Shown in pieces: positions 1 through 12,486 of a DNA stretch of 64,000 nucleotides. Under the pieces are notes generated by a model. It ran no database searches, was not told where the DNA came from, and saw nothing but the letters and a program-made list of their open reading frames with translations. Origin of the DNA: Tetrahymena elliotti 4EA (Eukaryota; Ciliophora; Oligohymenophorea; Hymenostomatida; Tetrahymenidae); assembly GCA_000231825.2 (NCBI GenBank), contig JH720356.1, forward strand, positions 104,250 to 168,249, in the 5' to 3' direction. The number at the start of each line of letters is the position of its first letter. Position 1 is the first letter of the stretch. Position numbers and translations under genes: made by a program.

Positions 1-685
1 TATTCTATGAATTAGAGTTAAAGCTTAATGCTTTGATTGGATGACCTTCTAGAGGTTCTAAAACTCTAAAAGAATTCATATCTTAATTCATTCCATTAAA
101 ATCCCACAGTCTCAAATAGTAATCATTAGCACCTGAAGCAAATCTTGATCCAGACTAATCTATTGTTAAAGTGGTTACTTTCTTCTAGTGACCTTTTAAT
201 GTTGCTTCAAGTGAAATTGGAAATAAATCTTACAAATTAGTAATATCTTTTTGCATTTATTGGGTTTTAGAAATAATTTCTCTTTGATTTATTTCTTCAT
301 CACTATCATCATCACTATCGCTATTCTAGCTTTTTTATTTTATTTCATCATCTTTATCACTCCTACCACTACTAATTAGCTATCTTTGATTAGAATTTCC
401 TCCTTATTATTGTTATTTAACGCTCTTTTAAATCATAGCTTGTTTAAAAATTGGATCATTCTGAAGGACGTCATCACCTTCATCTTCAGATGATGATGAT
501 TCACTATATTCTGCACCAACAGGAGGTCTAGCTGGTCCAATAGTATTTTACTAAATTGGATTTTTTGATTATTAAATAACTTTTTAAATTTAAGTTGAAG
601 ACTTATCAACTCTCTAAAAAGCTTCAATTCCTTTATCCTTTTTTTATTCTTGCTAAGACTTTAAATATTTTTAGTAATCAGACAT
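1..685 (-). CDS. WDR70: WDR70-type WD40 protein, N-terminal part (cut by window edge)
   Basis: The reading frame starts at ATG 685-683 (MSDYQKYLKSQQE) and runs open to base 1, so about 228 N-terminal residues are visible and the 3' part lies outside. Residues up to about 150 are charged and low-complexity, with an acidic SESSSSEDEGDD-like stretch and D/E runs. From about residue 165 the sequence becomes a WD40 propeller: FPISLEATLKGHQKKVTTL, then SGSRFASGANDYYLRLWDF, then EPLEGHPIKAL. This order (acidic leader, 'P-I-S' entry, 'DPSG-R...GGYDYDVKFWDF'-like blade) is what I recall of WDR70/gastrulation-defective family proteins, which act in the nucleus in chromatin and DNA-damage contexts. No intron was needed. 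In-frame TAA/TAG codons must be glutamine. The family name rests on remembered similarity of blade 1; a generic WD40 protein is the alternative. Confidence 0.72.
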
Positions 686-1962
686 TTATTAAGAATTAAT
701 ATGTAAGTAAATATGATTGCGTTATGCTAATCTTCTTTAAGATATGTTATATCAGTAAAGATCAAATATTAAATTAGTTTGGCTGACAAATAAATAATTT
801 ACAAATTAATTGTTTTTTGTATTGATGATTGAATTGAGAATTAATTACATGCAGAATTGTAAAAAAGATAAAGGTTGAATCAAATTAATAAAATAATTAA
901 TTAGTAGACGTTATGGAGTATAAATCAAGACTTAAGTTAGTAGCAAATTATTTTACAAATATATGAAAAAGTACAAGAATATTAAATTCATATTTAAGCT
1001 AGAATCATTTTAAAATCTTTTTAAATTTATTTTTGAGAAAATTTAAGATATTTTATAAACATCTGTTGGTTACTTCTTTTATCTAATTATATGAAACAAG
1101 ATATTCTATATCTTTTTTTGTTTATTTTCGTTCTAATTTCATTTCAGCGTTATTTACAACATTCTAACATTCTGATTAAGTTAGAAAGGAACAAATTTAA
1201 TTATAATAAAATTTGGTATACTAAGTTATTTAATTTTTGACGAAAGAAGAGAACAAAGCATTTTTAATTTATTTTTGCATGTTATTTAATTAAGCTTTGT
1301 CAAAGTATTAGGAGTGGGAGTGGCTTACAATTTACAAATTTTGATTGGGAAAGAGGGGTAAGTAAAAATTAATAGATGGTTTAATTTCTATAAAAAATCA
1401 CTTTATCATACACCAGTGTATAGTTTTTTTTACTTTTTCATTGAAAAAGAAAGATGATTGCTGTTTCTTTAAGAAATATATAGAGTAAAAAAACGTTCGA
1501 AAATAAGAAATTTTGGAGAGGAGTAAGAAGTAATATATGAAATTCCAAAAGATTTAAATTTCTGATAGTAATTGATTTATTTGTTTGTTTCAAGCTTTCA
1601 AGGTATTTATATCATATTTTTTGAGATAAAAAATAATTAATTACATTTGACAATAGTATGCTTAGCACAAGTCATGCTAGAAATAATGTAATTTATTTAA
1701 ATCTTAATTAATCAGATTGAATTTGTTACTGTATTAAATTTGCTTGTTTTTTAGCAATAGACTCTATTTATCTGATATTCGTTTATTAAATCATGCAAAT
1801 CTTGTTTTTTTAATTTCTGCCTAATCTTTAATAAAATTTAGGTGTTTAATAATATGCTAAAAAGGGGAACTGAGTAAAATTTATAAAGATTAAATCAAAA
1901 AACAATTAAATAAATCACACAAGAAAAAACTTTCCAAATAAAAAATTTTCTTAAATAATTAA
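686..1962. other. Intergenic, between two divergent genes
   Basis: AT-rich stretch between the divergent starts at 685 (minus) and 1963 (plus), so it should hold both promoters. I found no open frame with coding character and no RNA gene. A relatively G-rich patch lies around 1310-1370. Confidence 0.6.
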
Positions 1963-2355
1963 ATGAGTCAATACAGGAATTAAGCTTTGAAAATGTCCGT
2001 ATAATTGGATTAACTTTTGATGTAAGTTTAAGAAGTCCGTTTTGGCATGTATGATATGGCTGAAATCCCTCACCTCTTTGATGAAAATAATCTCTCCATT
2101 GAAGATGATTTAAAAACTATAAATGAGGCTTAATAATATATAAATGACAATGTATCTGTAAAGCTTTCTGAAGAACTTAGTCTTGGTGTTTCAGAAAATA
2201 TTGATAAGCTATATTAGTTAAAAGAACAAGCAGCTTAACTAATAGTAAACCTCTAAGGTGTTTTTCAAAAGATGAAAAATGGGGATTTTGAAAAGAAATT
2301 ACAAGAAAAAATATGCAACTAACTAGTTTTGATTTCTAATGTGCTAAATATTTGA
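1963..2355 (+). CDS. Small predicted coiled-coil protein, unknown
   Basis: Intronless 130-codon gene with ATG at 1963 and TGA at 2353-2355. The protein starts MSQYRNQALKMSVQLDQLL and is helical throughout: an N-terminal amphipathic stretch, a short hydrophobic/acidic segment (MYDMAEIPHLFDENN), then heptad-like helices such as ENIDKLYQLKEQAAQLIVNL and a C-terminal QLVLISNVLNI. Size and all-helix character resemble a small subunit of a larger complex, such as Mediator or kinetochore subunits, but I recognise no family and assign no function. Seven or more Gln are encoded by TAA/TAG, which supports real use of the ciliate code. It has no operon-like neighbour: the next plus-strand gene is about 10 kb away. 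Confidence 0.6.
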
Positions 2356-5300
2356 ACTCTTAACTTGTTGGCTAATATTGAATAAAAATATATTGTGTAA
2401 ATGCTATAACCAATACCACCTAAATTAATTTACAAATAATTTTTAAAATGTATAAAAAAGAACATAGTTATTAACATATCAACCTTACATTACTTCACTT
2501 AATAAAAATAATGGGATGATTACCCACAAGCAATCACTGTATTTAAATAACAACTAATCATCAAATTAAAAACTTTAACTAAATACCACACAAAAACTAT
2601 CAAAAAAAACCTAACTTAAAAATATTATCAAATAAACAACCAAATATTTATTTTAATGTATTCCATTACATTTATGTAAAATTTATATATTTTACTATTA
2701 ATTTGACTTTTCTACCAAAACCTTATAAATTCCTTTCTGTTAGCCTTATTTATCTTTATTTACACTTCTTATTTTGTCAAAATGTTCACTCTTTCTCTTT
2801 TTTAGCTTACAAAACTCATGAAAAATTGCGTTGTGAAATTATTAGGTTGACTTTCACAATATAAAAAACATAGGACTTGAAATATCTCAAGATCATGTAC
2901 TTACAATTAAATTCTTTCTGAAAAATCTTACAGACATAAATAAAAAAATTGATAATTACTTTTAAATATTTTTAATCTTTACTTTTTTATCCTCACAAAA
3001 TCAGTTATTTAACTATCTAATATCAAATCAAGCAAAATAATCCCCCCTATCTCAAAATAATGTTTCATCATCAAAATTTTTGATCAAAAAGAAATCATCC
3101 TCATACTGCATAATCAATCGTCTCTAATAATAAATTAAACTTTCTATTTTAATTCTATCCTGATATAGAAAAAAAAGTTTTTTTGAGAAAGTTACATTTA
3201 AACAAATTAGTAAACTAACTTATTCCATATTTCTATAAGCTAGCTTTATTCAAGCATACAAGAAAAGTTTGTAAAAAGGATTAGGCGAGAGTATATTTAT
3301 TTCTTATCAATCATACATACTTTTCTATGAATTTACCAAAATAAACCAGCCTGCTATCAATGTTCTTAAAGAGAGTCGATTTTCCTCTTTTGTAGGTAAA
3401 AAAACAGTTATTTAAAGGCTTTCAATTCCAAAACTTTTAATTTGGCTTTCTAAAAAATAATAGTGGCCTATAAAACATAAGTCAAATTTCAAATAAGAAG
3501 CCATAAATAGTTTTCAATATAAATTTGATAAAAATATCTTTTTTACTAAACGTATGAAGAGTATTTAGAATATAAAAAATTGAAATTTATTTCAACAGAT
3601 ACTGTTAAAATTTCAAAATCAAAATACTAGTAAGAGGATATTTAAATAATATACTCATGCTTTTGAAATAGGTAAAAATTAACTCTCGATTATAAAGACT
3701 TTGAGAAAAGTGATGCAGCTCCAGAAAAATTTGTGTTAAAAATTACAAGAAGCAAAAAAAAGACTCTAATAACAAATTTCATGAAATCCACTACTTTTAA
3801 ATCGATTTAATACCTAACTTTATTTATCTATTCCATACATACTAAATTACTAAACAATTATTAGCTTTTTTTTCTCCTAGCATTTTAGTGATTTTCTATG
3901 ATTACACTTTTTTTTTCTGCAAATCTAAATCAAATAAAATGCTATTTGGTTTTTCCTTATTTTTGAGGATTAATTTGTCCACATAAATATGTGTATTTAC
4001 AGACAATCTAATGGTTGCTGAGTTCAAGATTGAATTTCAATTCGTAATCTTAAAAATAAAAAATCAGTGGTTTTTATTCAAATAATGTTGATTATATTTA
4101 AATTCTGTAAGTCAATCTTTTTTTCCTGCAAAATCTTTTTACTGGAGCAGAATATAGTATAATTTGAAAATGAGTGGCTTTAATAAAAGCACTAATGCGT
4201 GTAAATAAATTATGTCAGATACAATTTCTAATCTAATCAAAACTAATTTTATTCATTATCCAAAAATAAATCTTGCTAGAAATGCTTTGCGAGATAATTC
4301 AAATACATTTTACAAAGTATACTATTTTAAATATTTGGTAATATGCAAAATAAAACTACAAATTGCTAAAAAATTATCATTAGAATGTCTTTGTTAAAGA
4401 AAAAAGTAAATTTCTAAGAAATTATCATAATTCCAGTAAATCAGATTAGATTACACTTTCATTTCTGTAAAAAAAAAGTTTATTTTGTTACAAAAATAAT
4501 TAAAAATAACCTAATTTGGTTTTTCTTGTTTACAGTCTTATTGAAATTTATTGATTTGGAATTTTTAGCTTGGTGTTATTGATATTTTTTCAACTCTTTA
4601 AAATTTCTATGTATTTTTATTGTTACATATAGCTGTTTGTTATCACTCACAGTTTTTTACTATGGTTGCTGATATTTTTTGCTTTAGTTAAGATTTTTTA
4701 CAGTCTATTCCAATTCTAATCATCCAAGTTTACACTAAAAAAATAAAAACAAACAAATAAAACTAATTTTAATTTCAGATAAATTATCTCTGGATTTTAT
4801 TTAGTCAAATTTTAGAAAAATAATTTATTCTACTTTTCTCAATGAAAAGCAAATACTTTAAAGGTAACTTTAATCCTTTATTGTTTGAACTTAAAATTTT
4901 TTAATGTATTTTAAAAAGTAAAAATAAAATTTAAATTATTTTATTTATATCAGAAAAACACTTTTGGTTGTTATGCTATAAAAAAAGATAAATTAAATTT
5001 AGTTTTTAATAAAGTAACTATATTTTTTCTAAAATTCAGGTAAATTCTTGATTGAGATGCAGTAAACATGATAGGGGGTCATTCTTGATACTTATTTTTA
5101 AGTTGCTTTAAAAAATACAATTTAAATTATGTAAATTGAGGCTTTAACATATCAAGGCAAAAATTATTTGTAAAAAGTAATACCCAAATTGTTTATTTAA
5201 AATTTTTCCAAAACATTACACTATATTAAAAATAATGCTTACAAAATTAAATTTTAATGACAGTATTGTTTGAATATATTCTTCATTATTTGTTGATACG

Positions 5301-5483
5301 ATTACAGAAATAGAGGTATGTTTCTTTCTATTTAGATATTTTGATGGAGCAACTCTAAATAGATTAAAAAAGATAACTTAAAATATAAAATTCTTCATGC
5401 TAGTAGATATTATAATATTATATTGATTTAATTTTTCAAAGATAAAATAGATAAATTTTTAAGTTAATTTATTAATTTTTTAG
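2356..5483. other. 3.1 kb without an assignable gene; gene-like fragments
   Basis: No complete gene could be built. Several open stretches look protein-like but lack starts or are broken by TGA. On the minus strand, 2479-2862 contains a basic run like KRKSEHFDKIRSVNKDKQ. On the plus strand, about 3160-3595 contains GLGESIFISYQSYILFYEF, and about 3660-3800 contains DYKDFEKSDAAPEKF. They may be remnants of decayed genes or chance. From about 3.8 to 5.48 kb I see nothing beyond AT-rich sequence. Confidence 0.4.
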
Positions 5484-6761
5484 TCACTGTTAGTTATGTG
5501 AGTTAAAGCTGTTTTGTTTTTAATAACTTTTGATAGAAGGTTTATATGAAGATTAATCTATATTTAGAAAATCCTCTTCTAGCTAGTCGTTAATTATTTA
5601 ATTTTTGGGTGATGGGCTTCTTTTGTTTTCAGATGGAAAGTAATATTTATTCCATTTTTTTTAGTATTTCTATTGATGATATTCTTAAAGTCTATTTTTA
5701 TATCTAGATTTAAAATAATTCACATCATAAAGCAAGTTCTCAACTGTTTAATCTTCCTTTTTTAAATCTTGCAAATATTTTGCAGCAATATGTACTGGAT
5801 CCTTAGATAAATTCGATCTCTTAGAAGCAATTTCTTTCAATTTTTTATCTTGTAATTCTCTATGATGAAGGTAAGTTTACTTTTTTAAATCCATTCTCTC
5901 TTTAATGCTTTTTTCATATTATTATCGATTAACAGGTTGCATTTATTTACCATGCTAATATGTTTAAAGCTAAAACTTATTACTTGTTGAACCTATATTA
6001 GTTTTCATAAAATCATCTATTTTATTATTGAATTGAAATTTTTAAAAACCATCTTTTTTACTAGGACTTTCTTCAGAATAACCAAGTTATTAATTTGAAC
6101 TTAAAAGCTAATTCGATTTACTTGATAAAATACCAGGTAAAATTCTTTTATTTGCTTATTGCTATGTTTCAAAAGGATGGAATGTCCCATCTTCTAATCC
6201 TTATTAAGATTTTCTCAAAGGAAAATGTAATTGCTAGCTCTATTTTCTACTCTACATTTAATCTTATTATTATTATTACCTAGCTAGCGTTTCATAGTCA
6301 AGTATAAGAGGATGAGATCCTGTCATTAGCCCAGTTTACATAAATTGCTAATCTCTCAATTAATTTATTCCTACTTTAATTGTGTTCGTATTACTCATAC
6401 TATCTACATTCGAACTCAATTTATTTCTAGTTTTGCCCTCAGATGTTTTAGGAGGATATATCCCTGGATATTTAGATTACTTTGATGAAGGTTCAATATT
6501 AAACACTTCCTAATAATCATAATTTGGTAAAAAAAATGGCTTATTAACATTTGTTTATCTATTTGATTGAGCTGATTTCAGAGTAAATCTATCTAAAAAT
6601 CCATTACTTTTTTCAAAAAGATTAGCTATTTTTGGGGTACTTATTTATCTTTATATTGGCTTTCCTTCTTCTAGAAATGGTGGAGGATCATCAGGATTTA
6701 CAGTTAAAAGGTCATTTGAAAGCTTGAGTCCTTTCTCTGTTAAAACTATCTTGCTAATCAT
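5484..6761 (-). CDS. Gln-rich protein, unknown
   Basis: Intronless in the ciliate code: ATG at 6761-6759 (MISKIVLTEKGLKLSNDLL), TGA at 5486-5484, 425 residues with no internal TGA. The N-terminal 100 residues include a proline patch (NPDDPPPFLEEGKP) and YPGIYPPKTSEGK. The middle holds a short run of five Gln encoded by TAA repeats at about 6270-6286. The C-terminal third is basic and helical (KSIKERMDLKKQ, HRELQDKKLKEIASKR) and then Ser/Asn/Gln-rich. A GT at the start of the TAA run could be mistaken for a donor, but the frame stays open through it, so splicing is not required. No family recognised. The low-complexity centre and basic helix suggest a scaffold or nucleic-acid-associated protein, which is only a guess. 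Confidence 0.6.
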
Positions 6762-7369
6762 TTATAGAGAAAAAAGTGCGGTTTTATATTTTAGTTATTT
6801 AAACTATTGAAATTAGAGACAAATAAATAAAGAAATATTAGCTAACAAGCAAAGAAAGAAAATAATAATAAATATTTTTTATTACTTTTCCTTATTCAAA
6901 ATAATAAGGAAGAATCTATTAAACTCATTAAATTATTTATAACTACTCAGTTATTTAAAAATTTATCAAAAATTTAGCAAACTATCTATTCAAAAAAAAA
7001 TCTATTAATCTTTCTACAAAAATTAAGCAACCTAAAGCTATATTTTAAAAATTTTTCATAAACAATTTCATTAAAATTATATTTCAGGGAAATAGAAATA
7101 TTAAATTTTTACTTCACTCTTAATTGGAACTCTTAAAAGAAAAACTAAATGAATATCTCCAAAATAGAAAATTTAAAATTTAAAAAAAGATTATTTTTTA
7201 AAAATAATTCCTAAGAATAATTTATCTAAAACATCTATTAAACAAGAGATTAGAATAAAATAGTAAATGTTAAAATCATAGAAATAGTGGTAAATTATTT
7301 TTGAAGTGATATTTGTTATTTCTTTTGATACAAATATTGTTGAAACAAATATTTTTAAGTTCTATATTT
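6762..7369. other. Intergenic
   Basis: About 600 bases between the 5' end of the Gln-rich gene and the 3' end of the CFAP100 gene, both on the minus strand. AT-rich; nothing recognised. Confidence 0.6.
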
Positions 7370-9767
7370 TCAATAATTATCAGGTAGGTATTTTCTGTAA
7401 TCTCTTTCTTGTTCTGATTCTTCTTCTTCTTGTTTTTCTTCGATTACTTTCTTTTAAGGTAGCATTCTCTCCATAATAGGTCTTCCATATCTGCGAATGA
7501 AATAAATTATTTAATATTTAAATTTTAATCAAATATTATTGTTAGTTACCTTTTCTCTTTTTTAGGCTAGGCTAATACCTGTTATCTGAGCTACATATTT
7601 TTATTTTCTTGTTCTTATTTGCTTTTTTTAATCTATAAAAAATGATTTGATAAACTACAAAATGTTAGAGTATATTACTTCATCTCTTCTTTCCTGTGTA
7701 GATTGCTTTTCTGCATTTTATAATCTTTATTCATTTTTAGCTCTTTCTTACTTGAGTTAATCTAAAAGACTTTCTAATTTGAGTTCCATTTCCTAGAGAG
7801 ATAAAGATTAGATAAAAAAGAAAATGATAAAATAAAAAGTACTTTAATAATTTCTATTCCCATAATATCTTTTCTAATATCTACACCTTTTTCTTAGGAG
7901 ATAGGATCATTTTTATAAATTTTCAATATCTACAAAAAAAAAATGTTAATTTTTATGATTTTAAATAGTTTTTTTACTTCTTAATTGATTTGTAAAAGTT
8001 ATGAAGGTGTTTAATTATCATTTTTAACTTACTTCAAATGTTTTATTTGCTCGTTTACATTCTTTTTCCATGTAATTAATATTTTTAACAGATTTTAACA
8101 AAATAAAATTACATCTAAGTTTTTGAGTAAATCGTTTTTAGCTTTAATAATATTTTACTTTTCTTCATTCAACATTTTTTGCTTTTATAAAAATATGTGC
8201 TTAATTTCTTCAGCTTGCTATTCTCTTTCTTAAGTATTTTGGATTAAAGATAAATTTTTCTCTTGTAAATCAATGAAGATTTATTCTAATTGCTCTGGTT
8301 TTTTAAAGTAAGGCTCAAACTCTTCATCACTATCATCCAATATGTCCAAGATATCTGGATGAATACTGATGTTATAGGTGTCAACTAACTTCTTATAACT
8401 TGTAGCATCTTTAATTAATTTTTAAATGAAATCAGCAAAAATTATACAAAATGTAAAGACATACTATCTGAAGTTTTTTTTTTAGTGTTATCCTTTTTGT
8501 TATTTCTCTTCCTTTCAATCACTTCAGTAAATTCCTTAGGAGTTATTTTATCTAAGAATTTTTTATAACCCCAAAATTCATCTAAATTCTCTGCTTTTTA
8601 AGATATCTTTGTCTACAGATCTGAACGTAATTCATTAAGCTATTTAATTTCAAACTGCTTCTCTTACTTCTTTTTTGTTTCATCTTCTGCAGCTTTAATG
8701 GCTTATCTGGAATTATTTTTATTTTCTTCCAAAAATTTATTAAATGCTTCAATATCTTCTTCAAGCATTTGCTCTGATTTTTCTAAACCCTTCTTATGAA
8801 GACGAGTTAATTCTTCGAATTCATTAATTTAATTCTTTTTATGGTCTATTAACATTTAAAATAAAAGCATTTCTCTCTTTTTATCTATAAACTAATGCAT
8901 AGGTTCTTTTTGTCTAACTCTGTTTTTCATTGCGTTCTTAGCAGCATCAACGATATTCCTAATTTTAAGAAATACCTAAATAAATAGAACATTTTAAAAC
9001 TTTTACAATTTTGCATATTCATCTTCAGCTTCTTCATCGATTTTATATTATTCGTTTATAGAACTAACAGTATATTTTCCTTTACTTTTAATTCCCTTTT
9101 CCCATATTTTAAGTTTTTGATTCAATGCTCTTTCCTAAAGTTATTTTTTGAAATAAAACAATCATCACCATTAATTCTTAATTGAACAATTATATTTTTT
9201 ATAATTTTATTCTATTACTTTTAATCTACTCAGCTTTTCTTCTTCTTTCATTTTTAGAATCTTTTCAAAATAATATTGATATGTTATTAAATTTTTCAAA
9301 CAAAAAAATGAAAATTACTTCATAATCTTCAGGCACATAAAATGGATTATCTTCAAGCTATCCATCAATTTACATAATTTGTTTTTCACCTACAAATTTT
9401 GTAGAATTTAAATTTAAAAAATGCATTTATAGAATTAATATTTTAAACCTATTGTCTTTTTAATTTTTGGCAATGAAATTTTTTTATCACTTGCTTCACT
9501 CCTTTAAGAACCACTCGTATGAGTCCTCTTATTATTAAATAAAAATGTCACCTACTTTTCAAATAAATTAACTAAATCTATTTTACCTAATTATTCATTT
9601 ATCAAAATATATTGGCTTTTTAAAAGAATAATTTTTGAATCTCTCTATCTATTTAATATATTATTTTGATAACTAATTGAATATTATAACAAATTAATTA
9701 AAACTGTAGATTAATCAAATTCATTCAGCTATTATCTCTCTTAACAAATTATTGATAACCAATACAT
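7370..9767 (-). CDS. CFAP100: CFAP100 (CCDC37/MIA1-type) ciliary coiled-coil protein, 10 exons
   Basis: Axonemal protein; the family (Chlamydomonas MIA1) forms the modifier-of-inner-arms complex that tunes I1 inner-arm dynein. Exons, 5' to 3': 9767-9449, 9389-9319, 9260-9219, 9134-8465, 8408-8159, 8114-8033, 7929-7843, 7792-7679, 7632-7550, 7490-7370. They join to 612 residues, close to the human protein as I recall it. Seen in sequence: NPFYVPEDYE near residue 120; a helical DUF4200-like block from about residue 230 (KKREMLLFQML) to about 340 (EFWGYKKFLDKITPKEF); then the hallmark DLQEKNLSLIQNTQE; then a long coiled coil and an acidic tail. Introns are 44-103 bases. The 44-base intron 8115-8158 is needed to keep the frame. 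The first exon is the least certain: the only available upstream ATG is at 9767, and the donor of the first intron is GTTTAA rather than GTA. Confidence 0.85.
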
Positions 9768-10509
9768 GGCTTTCGTTATTATCAAGTTTAATAAAACATT
9801 AAATAAATTCAATTAAGATTACCATTAATTGTAAAAATGAAATTTGATTTTAAATTTTAAAAACATTTTATTCATTCAAATTGCTAACACTCTAAAATAA
9901 TTTAAAAATTTTGCAATTAAAAATTAATGTGAAAAAATTTTAGTTTATAAAATTTAAAATTAATTTATTTAAATTTAATTTAGATTTTTTCTTAATTTTT
10001 TTAGATTTACAAGATTAAAATATTCTAATTTTAAGTGATCATATCTAAATTATATATACTCTTTGAAATAAGTGAGATAACTATTTTAAAACTTATTTGC
10101 AATAATTCATTAAATCTAAATTTAAAAAGTAAGAAATTTTAATTTAGATTTAATTTTGTAATATTTCTAGCTTTATTATTGTTATTTTGATAAATATACC
10201 AAAAAAATTACAAATATATAAAAACAAATCAGAAAATAAACATTAAGTTCATTGACTAACTAGCAAGTAGCTAGGTATCATTTTATAAATTTTAATTTAC
10301 TATAGTGATCTTTTATATATCTTTTTTAATGTTTTATAGTTTTCAAAAATTAAGCAGTGATTTACAATATTTTAAGCTTGGTTAATAATCTTTATTTTGA
10401 TATGTATTTTGTATGAAATCTTTAATTATTTATTCAGAAAAAAGGAAAAATTATTATTTTTAAAGGTTTAATTTAGTAAATAAAGTTATACACTAAAAGA
10501 ATTAAAGAG
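9768..10509. other. Intergenic
   Basis: Very AT-rich spacer upstream of the CFAP100 gene. If the true CFAP100 start is further upstream, a short extra exon could lie in the first few hundred bases; I could not identify one. Confidence 0.5.
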
Positions 10510-11546
10510 TCATCTTCTGAGTTTAAAAAACTCAAGTGTAGTGGAATCACTATCAACCAAAGAATCTATCCCAGTATTTAAGTAACTTTTCATAGTAGGT
10601 TGCTTTGAATTTTAAAAGTCATATGATTGATTATGTAAAGAATACCTTGATGCTTTTTAACGGATAGTATCTTCAGTTTAATTATTTGAAACAAAACTAT
10701 AACTTTAATTGAGTTTTGATTAACTTCTTTTATTGTACTTGCTGTATGATATATATTCTTAATTTCTATTATTTGAGTTTTCTTTTAAGGAAGGATTTAA
10801 TTGGTAACAATACTTCTAATTTATTTATTATATTATTTTCTCATTTATATTATAATTTTTTTATATCAATTTTTTTAGAGCCTGATTTTAATTGATTGCA
10901 TTTGTATCATATCTCTAATTCTTTATTGGGTTATCACCTTTATGATCTATTCAAATTAATATTTGCAAACAAATTCAAAACTTTGGTTTATTTTTAAAAT
11001 AAATTTACTTTAAAGTCTTGAATTTTAGCTCATCTAAGTTATTGAAGGTAGTTTGTAAGGTTTTTCCTCTGTTATATCCATTATGTTTTGAATTTTTTTG
11101 TTGAAAATATAATCAGGAGTAAGTCTCAAATAAGATTTTTATCTGATTATCAAAGAATCACATTCTTCATCTTCATTATGATTTATACTATCAGTATATT
11201 TTTTTTTATGCAATTACTAGTTTAGCTGGGATTCTCTCAGCTAATTTGGAATTTTATATTCAACTATTCTATTTATATAGCATCTTTCTGGATAATTATC
11301 TATTTTTATTGATTGGTTTTGTAATGTTTCTAACCTATTATTTATTTGCATTCTCTCAGGGCTTTCACTTTTTTTATTGAGTAAATATAACTGTTTCTTA
11401 AGATTCTGCTTATATGGAGACTTGAGTAGCTTATCTTATTAACTAGGTTCACATAAATCATTCGAATTTTGATAGTTTAAATAAAAATTCTTTTCATTTT
11501 AGTCAGCAATAGTTTTGAAATTTTATCCTAGTAAAAAAGATTTCAT
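10510..11546 (-). CDS. Asn/Ser/Gln-rich protein, unknown, 2 exons
   Basis: Exon 1 is 11546-11009 and exon 2 is 10946-10510; the 62-base intron 10947-11008 starts GTAAAT and ends AATAG. Without splicing a TGA interrupts the frame about 250 bases downstream, so the intron is required. The joined frame encodes 324 residues starting MKSFLLGQNFKTIADQNEK and ending LEFFKLRR. It is polar throughout, rich in Asn, Gln, Ser, Lys and Tyr, with no membrane segment and no recognised fold. A Ser/Tyr-rich C-terminal half (SYSKYNKRSQSK, SYSFVSNNQTEDT) looks disordered and could carry phosphorylation sites. Real coding is supported by the sustained open frame, intron-exon logic and many TAA/TAG Gln codons. 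Function unknown. Confidence 0.6.
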
Positions 11547-12486
11547 AATATAAGAAATTTTAATTTATTTTTTACTATAATCAATTTGATCAGATTATCA
11601 ATGCCTCAATAATTTATCTTTTAACTGTTTTAAATGAATGAATGGAAGATAAATTATCTGATTGATTACTGGTAAACAAAACTAAAAAGTAATCTAATTA
11701 AGCAAAAATATTTTTGATTCATTTTGAAATGTATCAAATACATTACTGTAATTTACTTAGAATCTTTCTTTAACAGAGAAAAAGATTTAATTCACTACAA
11801 ATGTATGAAGATAAATAAAAAAATATATGTCAAAGATAAAAACTTTATTTTTTCAGTTCTATTTTTTTTGGTGCTATTATATATAAATGATGGCTTATTT
11901 TTTAGATGAAAAAATACCTTAATTAAACTCATAAGCTATTTCAAAGAATTGATACAGTCTTTCAACTAAAGTTTTGATTGATTTCAATAAATTATCATTT
12001 TAATTTATAAGAAACCCAATAAATACAAATTTTAATGGTTGGCTCTTTATCAGATTTCTATTTATCCTAAAGAAATTAAGAAATTAAAATTTACACTGTT
12101 CTTTTTCGAAAAGTAAATTGAAAAATATCATTCTTTTTATTTAAGAAAAGATACAGATAAAAAAGTGTATTAATTTTTAAGGAGTTGAATTTTAATATTA
12201 GTAAAAATTGTTTAACTCTAAATATTGTTCAAAAGGTTTTAATTTTTATTAATATAACTACATTTTTCTTTTGAAAATGTTTATACTCTCATTTGGTTTT
12301 GAAGAATTTACTTCAAAACAATTATTAACATATTTTATTTCATTATAAATCTGATCAAAAATTATAAATCTTTTTTTTGGATTTAGCTTGGCTAACTTTT
12401 TAATTTGATCAAAAAGCTAGAAAAATTTTATAAAAGCTTATAAAGAATAATTTCATGTTTAAAATTTAAATAAGCATAAACCTAAA
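11547..12486. other. Intergenic, between divergent genes
   Basis: Spacer between the minus-strand start at 11546 and the plus-strand start at 12487. AT-rich. A short standard-code frame at 11724-11909 has no coding character. Confidence 0.6.

Noticed and set aside
6270..6290. Intron donor at the TAA run of the Gln-rich gene
   Set aside because: The frame stays open through the run and the whole gene is a multiple of three from ATG to TGA without splicing.
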